Source of the DNA: Caryophanales bacterium UBA3935
Lineage (GTDB): Bacteria; Bacillota_I; Bacilli_A; ML615J-28; CAG-698
Direction: 5' to 3'
Length of the DNA stretch: 5,627 nucleotides
Assembly (NCBI GenBank): GCA_002385755.1
Contig: DGED01000015.1
Coordinates: 35,069-40,695, forward strand
The position numbers and the translations under genes were made by a program. The notes beneath the pieces were generated by a model, which was given only the letters and a program-made list of their open reading frames with translations, did not search any database and was not told the origin of the DNA. Positions 1-5,280 of this stretch are shown here, one piece after another (within the stretch, counting starts at the first letter, position 1; each line of letters opens with the position of its first letter).

Positions 1-327
1 ACCCTGTCGGGCGGCCAGAAGCAGCGGCTATCGATCGCCCGCGCTTTCCTGAAAAACGCCGACGTCCTGATTATGGACGATTCGCTCTCCGCAGTCGACG
101 GCGTTACCGAGAAAAACATTGTGAAAAGCCTTAAGGAAAACCGCCGCGGGCGGATCAATATTATCTGCACCCACCGCCTTTCGGTCGTCGAGGAAGCCGA
201 CCAGATTATCGTATTGGACGAGGGGCGGATTGCCGAACGGGGAACGCACGAAGAATTAATGGCAAAACGCGGTTGGTATTACGAGCAATACCTGACCCAG
301 CAGATGGAGGCCGGCGATGAAACGTAA
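1..327 (+). CDS. ABC exporter half-transporter, C-terminal end (BmrC/YheI-like), 5' truncated by window
   Basis: Only the last 108 residues are present, in frame from base 1, so the start and membrane domain lie upstream. The fragment is the end of an ABC nucleotide-binding domain. It has a canonical LSGGQ signature (bases 4-18), a Walker B ending LIMDD (67-81), an SAVD D-loop and a switch-loop His (172-174, context CTHRLS). The residue after the Walker B Asp is Asp (79-81) instead of the usual catalytic Glu. In heterodimeric exporters such as BmrCD, LmrCD and TM287/288 this marks the subunit whose Walker motifs form the degenerate ATP site, while its intact LSGGQ completes the active site of the partner. 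The gene overlaps the next ABC gene by 11 bases, so the two are probably translationally coupled. The likely role is multidrug or lipid export at the cytoplasmic membrane. The substrate cannot be read from this piece. The family is certain; the BmrC assignment is an inference from the Asp and the neighbour. Confidence 0.95.
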   Translation, partial: TLSGGQKQRLSIARAFLKNADVLIMDDSLSAVDGVTEKNIVKSLKENRRGRINIICTHRLSVVEEADQIIVLDEGRIAERGTHEELMAKRGWYYEQYLTQQMEAGDET

Positions 328-2329
328 GAAGCCGGCATACCTGTCCACGGGACGGATTTTAATCCGCGTTTTCGGTTACGCCCTCAAAAGCAAGTATTTG
401 TTATTGACGGCCTTGTTCTTCCTGCTCGTTTTTTCCGCTTTGGAAATCGCGCAGCCGCTGATTATCAAGCGCGTTATTGACAACGAGCTCGCGGGCGTCG
501 CGACCGTTTGGACCGAGGTCGAGGACGAAAGCGAGAAAACTGTCCGCTTTGACGGCAAATTATATATGAAAGGTTCCGCCGCCGGCGAAAAATATACGAT
601 CCGCTATTACCGGGACGGCTATCTTTGGATTGCCGGAGAAATCCCCGAAAAAGACAATGTCGTCGCGATCGGGGAGAAGGCGATAATCGAAAGAAGCGAT
701 GAAACGACCTACGAGGTTGAATACCGGATTCTCACGAAAGCGGAGACGCGACAGTTTTTCGAACCCTCGGTTAAACCGATCACCCTGATGATCGCGCTTT
801 ACGCCGTTGTCTCGATTATTATCCTGCTTTCGCGATATTTCCAGCGGATCGCCTTCACGACATCGTCGCTCAGGCTTTCGCTTGATATGCGCGAGAACAT
901 GTTTGAAAAAGCCAACCGGCTTCCGGTCGCGTATTTTTCGACCGAGCCGTCGGGAAAGATCGTTTCCAAAATGGTCTACGACACCGAAGGCGTTCGCGGC
1001 CTTTACGAAGTGATTTTTTCTATCACGAGTTCTTGCGTTTCGTTAGTTATGATCTATGCCGGGTTCTTTTACCTTGACTGGAGACTCGCGCTCTTTACAA
1101 TCGCGGCTTTTCCCTTGATTTATCTATGGATGAGCGTGTACCGGCGGATCGTTAACGCCTATAATCACAGCATTAGGGAAATGAACTCGCGGATCAACGG
1201 GAAAATGGCGGAATTCGTTAACGGCGTTGGCATTATCCAGGCCTTCAATAAGGAGCGGGAAATGACCGACGAGTATGATGCGCTATTGTTGGAAAACTAC
1301 GATACGAAACTTAAGCATCTGCGGATCAACACGTTATTCGGTTACCGGCTTTTAAACTTTATTTACCGGATGGTAGTCGTGCTTGTGCTCGTTTATTTCG
1401 GGATGCGGTATTTTTCCGCCGAGATAATCGTTGTCGGAACGACGATATTCGTTTTCGTCGAGTATTTGGGAAAATTAATGCATCCGATCGCCGATATCTT
1501 CAGCAATCTCAATTCGCTCGAGGACTCGCTCGTTTCCGCTTCGCGGGTCTTTGAATTTCTGGACAAGGAGGAAGACACGGGTCTGGGCGAGGTGACGGGC
1601 GTCAAGTTCAAAGGCGATATCGAGTTTCGAAACATTAGCTTCCGCTATGACGAGCAGTACGTCCTGAAAAATGTCTCGTTTAATATCAAGGCGGGACAGT
1701 TCGTTGGCCTCGTCGGCGCCACCGGGTCGGGAAAAAGCACGTTGATGAACTTGCTCGAGCGTTTTTACGATTTGGAAGAAGGCAACATTTACATCGACGG
1801 CGAGGATTACACGAAATATTCGAAACAGGACGTCCGAAACAATATCGGCATTATCCTCCAGGACCCCGCCATTTTCGAAGGGACGATTAAAAGCAACATC
1901 ACCCTGGGAGCCGACGTTCCCGACGAGGTCGTTATTGAGACGCTCCGGAAAATCGGCGCCGGCAAGTTTGCGAGCGATTACCGGGATGGTATTCATACTA
2001 AAGTCGCCTACATGGGCGAGAACCTCTCGACCGGCGAGAAACAACTGATCGCTTTCGCGCGGATATTGCTTCGCAACCCGGCGATAATCATTCTCGATGA
2101 GGCGACCGCCAATATCGACAGCGAAACGGAAACTTTAATCCAAAACGCTTTGACCGTTTTATCCGAAAGCCGGACGACGATCGTTATCGCCCACCGGCTC
2201 TCGACGATTAAAAACGCCGATACTATTTACGTAATGGACGGCGGAAGGATAGTAGAAAGCGGAACGCATAACGAATTGTATTTGAAAGAAGACGGTGTAT
2301 ACCGGTCGATGTACGAAGCTTTAAATTAG
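317..2329 (+). CDS. ABC exporter half-transporter with extracellular insertion (BmrD/YheH/LmrD-like)
   Basis: This complete 670-residue type IV ABC exporter subunit has six predicted membrane spans (about 27-50, 153-175, 232-252, 256-275, 345-367 and 372-395), then a nucleotide-binding domain from about 432. Visible motifs are A-loop Tyr444, Walker A GATGSGKST at 467-475 (Lys473), Q-loop Gln515, Walker B ending Asp594-Glu595, D-loop 598-601 and switch His626. The signature is LSTGE (570-574), not LSGGQ. With the intact Glu595 here and LSGGQ plus Asp in the upstream gene, the pair should have one active and one degenerate ATP site. A hydrophilic segment (about 57-152) sits between TM1 and TM2 and makes the protein longer than the usual 570-600 residues; BmrD of Bacillus has a domain in the same place. 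The ATG at 317 follows GGAGG (306-310) by 6 bases. The likely function is drug export as a heterodimer with the upstream product. The substrate is unknown. Confidence 0.96.
   Translation: MKRKKPAYLSTGRILIRVFGYALKSKYLLLTALFFLLVFSALEIAQPLIIKRVIDNELAGVATVWTEVEDESEKTVRFDGKLYMKGSAAGEKYTIRYYRDGYLWIAGEIPEKDNVVAIGEKAIIERSDETTYEVEYRILTKAETRQFFEPSVKPITLMIALYAVVSIIILLSRYFQRIAFTTSSLRLSLDMRENMFEKANRLPVAYFSTEPSGKIVSKMVYDTEGVRGLYEVIFSITSSCVSLVMIYAGFFYLDWRLALFTIAAFPLIYLWMSVYRRIVNAYNHSIREMNSRINGKMAEFVNGVGIIQAFNKEREMTDEYDALLLENYDTKLKHLRINTLFGYRLLNFIYRMVVVLVLVYFGMRYFSAEIIVVGTTIFVFVEYLGKLMHPIADIFSNLNSLEDSLVSASRVFEFLDKEEDTGLGEVTGVKFKGDIEFRNISFRYDEQYVLKNVSFNIKAGQFVGLVGATGSGKSTLMNLLERFYDLEEGNIYIDGEDYTKYSKQDVRNNIGIILQDPAIFEGTIKSNITLGADVPDEVVIETLRKIGAGKFASDYRDGIHTKVAYMGENLSTGEKQLIAFARILLRNPAIIILDEATANIDSETETLIQNALTVLSESRTTIVIAHRLSTIKNADTIYVMDGGRIVESGTHNELYLKEDGVYRSMYEALN
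485..772 (+). other. Predicted extracellular domain between TM1 and TM2 of the ABC subunit
   Basis: These bases encode about residues 57-152 of the second ABC subunit. The stretch is hydrophilic and rich in Glu, Lys, Arg and Tyr, with alternating patterns that suggest beta strands (for example KYTIRYYRDGYLWIAGEI). Typical exporters have only a short loop here. The position between TM1 and TM2 puts it outside the cell. It matches the location of the extracellular domain known in BmrD; I have not been able to compare the sequences. Confidence 0.75.
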
Positions 2330-2333
2330 GAGG
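2328..2333 (+). promoter_or_regulatory. Shine-Dalgarno AGGAGG overlapping the ABC stop codon
   Basis: The perfect AGGAGG uses the last two bases of the TAG stop (2327-2329) of the ABC gene and lies 6 bases before the ATG at 2340. Ribosomes ending the ABC gene stop on the initiation site of the MgtC-like gene, which suggests coupled translation and fixes the start. Confidence 0.9.
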
Positions 2334-2339
2334 AATTCC

Positions 2340-3059
2340 ATGACCTTATTAATCGAACAAGTATTGCGCGTGGTCGCCGCCGCCATCGTCGGCGCGGCCA
2401 TCGGCTACGAAAGAGAAATCAAAAATAAACCGGCGGGGTTTTTCACCTTCACCCTGGTCTCCGTCGGAAGCTGCCTGATCGCCATTCTCCAACAAAACGT
2501 CGTTAACGAGGCGTTGGCGATGGCCGAGCGTTACGCGCAAACGGATCCCCTGGTAATCAGCGCCGTTACCGCCGACCAGGGCCGGATCATCGCCGCGGTC
2601 GTTAGCGGGATCGGTTTCCTCGGCGCCGGCGCGATCATTCATAACCGATTCCAGGTTAAAGGGGTGACGACCGCCGCCATGCTTTGGTTGGTTTCCGGAG
2701 TCGGGCTATTAATCGGCACCGGCGGTTTAAACAATTATGTTATCGCCGGGGTTACGACGATAATCGTTCTGCCGCTCACGATGTATAGCCGCCGTTTGGG
2801 AGACAAGTTGTCTAAGACAAAGAAAGTGCAGAAAATCACGATTGTTTTCGAGGAACAGTTTGAAAAAGAACTGTTTGATTTTCTCGCCCAGCAGGGCGTG
2901 ATCGTCCGAAAAAGTTTTTTCGTCAATAAAACCGTTCAGCAATCCCGACAGGTGAAGGAATCGATTATTTATTTTAGTTTGCCGAAGACGAGAAACTTCT
3001 CCGACATGATGGATCAGGTGTCGAAACTGGATTATGTTTACGAAATCCACGAGGCGTAA
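2340..3059 (+). CDS. MgtC/SapB family membrane protein
   Basis: This 239-residue protein has the MgtC/SapB layout: about five membrane spans (roughly 4-21, 33-52, 82-102, 112-130 and 133-149) and a soluble C-terminal part (about 162-239) that looks like an ACT-type alpha/beta domain. Family motifs are GYERE (22-26), the KPAGF segment after it, DxxRI starting at Asp79, and SGIGFLGAG (89-97) followed by VKGVTTAA. In Salmonella and Mycobacterium, MgtC supports survival in low magnesium and in macrophages; Salmonella MgtC inhibits the F-type ATP synthase. The role of free-living Bacillota homologues is largely unknown, so magnesium or membrane-energy homeostasis is only an inference here. The gene starts 10 bases after the ABC stop, with an overlapping Shine-Dalgarno, and ends one base before a terminator. 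It is therefore the last gene of the exporter operon. Length is normal and no key motif is missing. Confidence 0.94.
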   Translation: MTLLIEQVLRVVAAAIVGAAIGYEREIKNKPAGFFTFTLVSVGSCLIAILQQNVVNEALAMAERYAQTDPLVISAVTADQGRIIAAVVSGIGFLGAGAIIHNRFQVKGVTTAAMLWLVSGVGLLIGTGGLNNYVIAGVTTIIVLPLTMYSRRLGDKLSKTKKVQKITIVFEEQFEKELFDFLAQQGVIVRKSFFVNKTVQQSRQVKESIIYFSLPKTRNFSDMMDQVSKLDYVYEIHEA

Positions 3060-3090
3060 AAAAAACGACAGAGTTTTCTGTCGTTTTTTT
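3060..3090. terminator. Bidirectional rho-independent terminator
   Basis: A perfect 8-bp stem (3065-3072 with 3077-3084) encloses a GTTT loop. On the plus strand it is followed by a T run (3084-3090) and ends the MgtC operon directly after its TAA. On the minus strand the A run at 3058-3065 becomes eight Ts, so the hairpin also ends the tRNA transcript coming from the other side. Confidence 0.93.
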
Positions 3091-3097
3091 ATAATAA

Positions 3098-3121
3098 CCG
3101 GGCTTATGGCCCGGGTTTTTT
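3098..3121 (+). terminator. Second, backup rho-independent terminator
   Basis: A GC-rich 6-bp stem (CCGGGC at 3098-3103 with GCCCGG at 3109-3114) has a 5-base loop and is followed by G and six Ts (3116-3121). It lies just downstream of the first terminator on the plus strand. It could stop readthrough from the MgtC operon before it enters the tRNA genes in antisense. On the minus strand only a weak T-rich tract follows, so its main direction is plus. Confidence 0.8.
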
Positions 3122-3125
3122 CAAA

Positions 3126-3212
3126 TGGTGCGGCTAGTGAAACTCGAATTCACACATCCTTGCGGATACTACCCCCTCAAAGTAGCGCGTCTACCAATTC
3201 CGCCATAGCCGC
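3126..3212 (-). tRNA. tRNA-Leu(GAG)
   Basis: The minus strand folds into a full class II tRNA. It has a 7-bp acceptor stem (GCGGCTA with TAGCCGC), discriminator A and an encoded CCA (3126-3128). The D arm is Leu-type, with GGAATTGGTAGA. The anticodon loop is TTGAGGG with anticodon GAG at 3176-3178. The long variable arm pairs ATCC with GGAT around GCAA. The T arm pairs GTGAA with TTCAC around TTCGAGT. It decodes CUC and CUU. It is the second tRNA of a two-gene minus-strand transcript, 6 bases after tRNA-Leu(CAA). Confidence 0.97.
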
Positions 3213-3218
3213 ATAAAA

Positions 3219-3305
3219 TGGTGCCACTGGCCGGATTCGAACCGGCACGCCCGCGAAGGCGCTTGATTTTGAGTCAAGTTTGTCTACCAGTTCCAACACA
3301 GTGGC
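3219..3305 (-). tRNA. tRNA-Leu(CAA)
   Basis: The minus strand folds into a class II tRNA. It has a 7-bp acceptor stem (GCCACTG with CAGTGGC), discriminator A at 3222 and an encoded CCA (3219-3221). The anticodon loop is CTCAAAA with anticodon CAA at 3269-3271. The long variable arm pairs CGCC with GGCG, and the T arm pairs GCCGG with CCGGC around TTCGAAT. The D stem is TTG/CAA instead of the common GCG/CGC. It decodes UUG, a codon used often in the neighbouring genes. It is the first tRNA of the pair and lies right after the promoter. Confidence 0.97.
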
Positions 3306-3315
3306 ATGCCTTAAT

Positions 3316-3344
3316 ATTATACACTATTTTCTCGGCAATTTCAA
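3316..3344 (-). promoter_or_regulatory. Promoter of the tRNA-Leu pair
   Basis: On the minus strand, TTGAAA (3344-3339) and a perfect TATAAT (3321-3316) are separated by exactly 17 bases. The predicted start at one of the two Gs at 3310-3309 leaves a leader of only 4-5 bases before the mature tRNA-Leu(CAA) end at 3305. A G start would fit the GTP-sensing stable-RNA promoters known in Bacillus; that part is inference. Confidence 0.88.
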
Positions 3345-3364
3345 GATTTTTCGCAAGAAAAATC
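3345..3364. repeat. Perfect AT-rich inverted repeat next to the tRNA promoter -35
   Basis: Arms GATTTTTC and GAAAAATC form an 8-bp perfect dyad around GCAA. The repeat directly abuts the -35 box of the tRNA promoter. Its A/T tracts fall where the two UP-element subsites for the RNA polymerase alpha subunit would lie, so it may boost transcription. It could also be a protein operator. No T run follows on either strand, so a terminator is unlikely. Confidence 0.6.
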
Positions 3365-3527
3365 GCTTCCGTTTGACAAATCGTCCCGACGCCGTCGAAC
3401 GCGTCAACCAAATTTTGACTTGTCATCAAGGCGGCTATTTCCATTCGCGCTCCGTTGTCGTGTGATAAAACGGGCGCGTCTGTCACATCGCTCTTAAAAG
3501 GTTATTTATGGAAACATATTTTTCCGG
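3365..3527. other. Intergenic stretch without a firm gene
   Basis: This lies between the tRNA promoter region and the phosphoesterase promoter. I see no convincing riboswitch, tRNA or small RNA. A TTGACA at 3373-3378 has no matching -10 box. A minus-strand ORF with a GGAG before an ATG at 3444 runs through the tRNA promoter into tRNA-Leu(CAA) and is discussed as a doubtful relic. Confidence 0.5.
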
Positions 3528-3556
3528 TTTAAATGACGCGACAAATGTTATATAAT
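3528..3556 (+). promoter_or_regulatory. Likely promoter of the phosphoesterase gene
   Basis: A perfect TATAAT (3551-3556) is preceded, after 17 bases, by TTTAAA (3528-3533), which matches the TTGACA consensus at four of six positions. The predicted start near 3563 gives a leader of about 20 bases with GGAG at 3575-3578, 7 bases before the ATG at 3586. The -10 is strong and the -35 is weak. Confidence 0.65.
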
Positions 3557-3585
3557 AATTATGTAGAAAATATGGGAGAAAAGGT

Positions 3586-5244
3586 ATGAAGAAAACATCT
3601 TTATTGGCGGTATTGACCGTTTTTAATTTGCTCTTTTACTATTCGATGCGCAGCTTTTGGTCGGGAATCGAGGGAATGTTCGGCGTTTGGTGGCTCGCTT
3701 ATCTACTGTTTATCGTAATCGTCGCGCTCGCCGTTTCCTCAATAATCCTGAGATTGACGAAACGCGCGAACGCCGTTCTGTTTTGGGTAACGTTCGGGCT
3801 CTCGATCGCGATAACCGGCGGCCTCGGCTATATGTTTTATCTCGGGATTGGGTCGCTTCCCTTCGTGCTGGAGACTTTTGCTGACGCGCTGATTCTTGTC
3901 GCGGTTATCTATTTTATTTGGTTCCTTATTTTCGCTTACCCGAAAACAACGCTTGCGAAAAGGAAATTAGTAAAAACGCCGCTTTTCTTGTTAATTTTTA
4001 TTTTGCTGTTAATTCAGTTTTTTGACTTGCGCTTTAATTATATTACCTCCGCCCCCGTCGTCTATGCCGTCGAGGACGAGTACCAAATCGTGTGGACGAC
4101 CAACGCCCGCGCGAGCGGCGTCGTAACCGTCGGAAACAAAAAGTACTACGACCTTTACGCCGGTTCCGAACGCTCGGAAACGCGCGTTCATAAAGTGTCG
4201 GTGCCAATGACCGCGCTTGACGCGGAAAAATCATATACCATATCGTCAACCGCCGTCATATACCGGGGGCCTTATTCCGGAATCAAGGGAAGAAAGGTTG
4301 AGAAGACTTATGCCTTTAAACCGGTCGATTTAAGTGACGGCCTGCATTATTACGCCTTAAGCGACGCCCACGATTATGCCGGGGCCGCCGTCGCCGCCGG
4401 CGGATATTGGGAAGAAAAGCTTGATTTCCTGCTCTTGATCGGCGACATCTCGTCGCACTTGGAGTCGGGCGCGAATCTTAACTTGATTAACGAGATCGCT
4501 CACAAGATTACCAAAGGGGAAAAACCGGTGGTTTTCGCCCGCGGCAATCACGAGGTCAAGGCGGAACGCGCCGACGAGCTTTACCGCTATGTCGGCAGTA
4601 AAAACGAAAAATTCTATTACACCTTTAAATTAGGCGGCGTTTACGGAATCGTTCTCGATTTGGGCGAGGACCATGACGACGACTGGTGGGAGTTTTATGA
4701 TCTCGCCCATTTCGATTCATACCGGGCCGAGCAGACGGCGTTTTTGGAGGAACTGCTGGCGACGGGCGAGCATGCCGATCCCGGGATAAAGTACCGGATG
4801 CTCGTTTCGCACATCCCCGTGACTTATGTCCAGGGGGATTTCCTGAAAGAATTCAAGGAAGAATGGACGGACCTTCTTAACCAGTTTAACTTGGATATCG
4901 CTTTAAGCGGGCATCATCACCAGTTAATGCCGCTGACGACCGATATCGCCCCCGCAACACCCTTGCGGTTTCACGCCGATTATCATGCGGACACGACGAC
5001 CGTCCGCGGATACCGGACCGACGCCAATTTTGACGCGTTTGTTGTCTCGAGAAGAAGCGACGTTCAGGATATCGGCGTCGCCGAGAATCTCTTCGGGAAA
5101 AAACTTTCGGGGCTCGCGGTCGCCGTCGATTTTACTGCCGAAAAACAAACTATCCGTTATACCAATGTCAAACGGGAAACCGTCCCCGTTGTCAATCCTT
5201 TCACCGGCGCGCGGTTTGAAGAATTGGAATTATTGTTTAATTAG
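3586..5244 (+). CDS. Membrane-anchored extracellular metallophosphoesterase
   Basis: This complete 552-residue protein has five predicted membrane spans (about 5-22, 34-55, 64-88, 98-117 and 131-147). Basic loops at 56-60 and 120-130 predict N-in and C-out, placing the rest outside the cell. Residues about 155-248 form a beta-rich, Fn3-like linker, as seen before many purple-acid-phosphatase-type domains. The calcineurin-like phosphoesterase domain follows with all metal motifs: DAH (Asp260, His262), GD (Asp287), GNHE (320-323), SHIP with His409, and GHHH (442-445). A GED (360-362) plus FDSYRAEQ (376-383) segment is typical of that subgroup. It should hydrolyse phosphomonoesters or diesters with two bound metal ions. 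The substrate is unknown; a cell-envelope polymer, lipid or extracellular nucleotide is possible. ATG 3586 follows GGAG by 7 bases. The next gene begins 36 bases downstream with no terminator between. Confidence 0.93.
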   Translation: MKKTSLLAVLTVFNLLFYYSMRSFWSGIEGMFGVWWLAYLLFIVIVALAVSSIILRLTKRANAVLFWVTFGLSIAITGGLGYMFYLGIGSLPFVLETFADALILVAVIYFIWFLIFAYPKTTLAKRKLVKTPLFLLIFILLLIQFFDLRFNYITSAPVVYAVEDEYQIVWTTNARASGVVTVGNKKYYDLYAGSERSETRVHKVSVPMTALDAEKSYTISSTAVIYRGPYSGIKGRKVEKTYAFKPVDLSDGLHYYALSDAHDYAGAAVAAGGYWEEKLDFLLLIGDISSHLESGANLNLINEIAHKITKGEKPVVFARGNHEVKAERADELYRYVGSKNEKFYYTFKLGGVYGIVLDLGEDHDDDWWEFYDLAHFDSYRAEQTAFLEELLATGEHADPGIKYRMLVSHIPVTYVQGDFLKEFKEEWTDLLNQFNLDIALSGHHHQLMPLTTDIAPATPLRFHADYHADTTTVRGYRTDANFDAFVVSRRSDVQDIGVAENLFGKKLSGLAVAVDFTAEKQTIRYTNVKRETVPVVNPFTGARFEELELLFN

Positions 5245-5263
5245 ATTCGCGTTATAAAATCAT

Positions 5264-5273
5264 GAGGAGAGAG
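5264..5273 (+). promoter_or_regulatory. Ribosome binding site of the lipoprotein gene
   Basis: GAGGAG at 5264-5269, extended by GAGAG, precedes the GTG at 5281. The main motif sits 11 bases from the start, which is long; pairing with the following GAGAG would give a normal distance. The overlapping ATG at 5262 opens a different frame that stops soon after, so the GTG is the better start. Confidence 0.65.
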
Positions 5274-5280
5274 AGTTATA

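Noticed and set aside
1475..2044. Long minus-strand ORF of 189 residues opposite the ABC ATP-binding domain
   Set aside because: It is the antisense of a strongly conserved coding region with clear Walker and signature motifs. No ribosome binding site or family motif supports it.
2349..3050. Minus-strand ORFs opposite the MgtC-like gene
   Set aside because: They mirror the plus-strand gene, which has perfect family motifs and a strong ribosome binding site, and show no protein features of their own.
3034..3216. Plus-strand 60-residue ORF across the terminators and tRNA-Leu(GAG)
   Set aside because: It crosses two terminators and a tRNA in antisense and has no ribosome binding site, so it is a chance frame.
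3373..3401. TTGACA at 3373-3378 as a plus-strand promoter
   Set aside because: No -10-like sequence is found 16-18 bases downstream, where the DNA is GC-rich.
3461..3487. TGTGA and TCACA half-sites resembling a CRP operator
   Set aside because: They are 17 bases apart, not the 6 of a CRP site, and do not overlap a promoter. Chance is the simpler explanation.
3586..5244. Use of TGA as tryptophan, as in some Mollicutes
   Set aside because: Tryptophan is TGG throughout and the long frames contain no in-frame TGA, so the standard code suffices.
5253..5258. TATAAA as a possible separate promoter for the lipoprotein gene
   Set aside because: No good -35 lies at the right distance, and the start site would fall at the ribosome binding site, leaving almost no leader.
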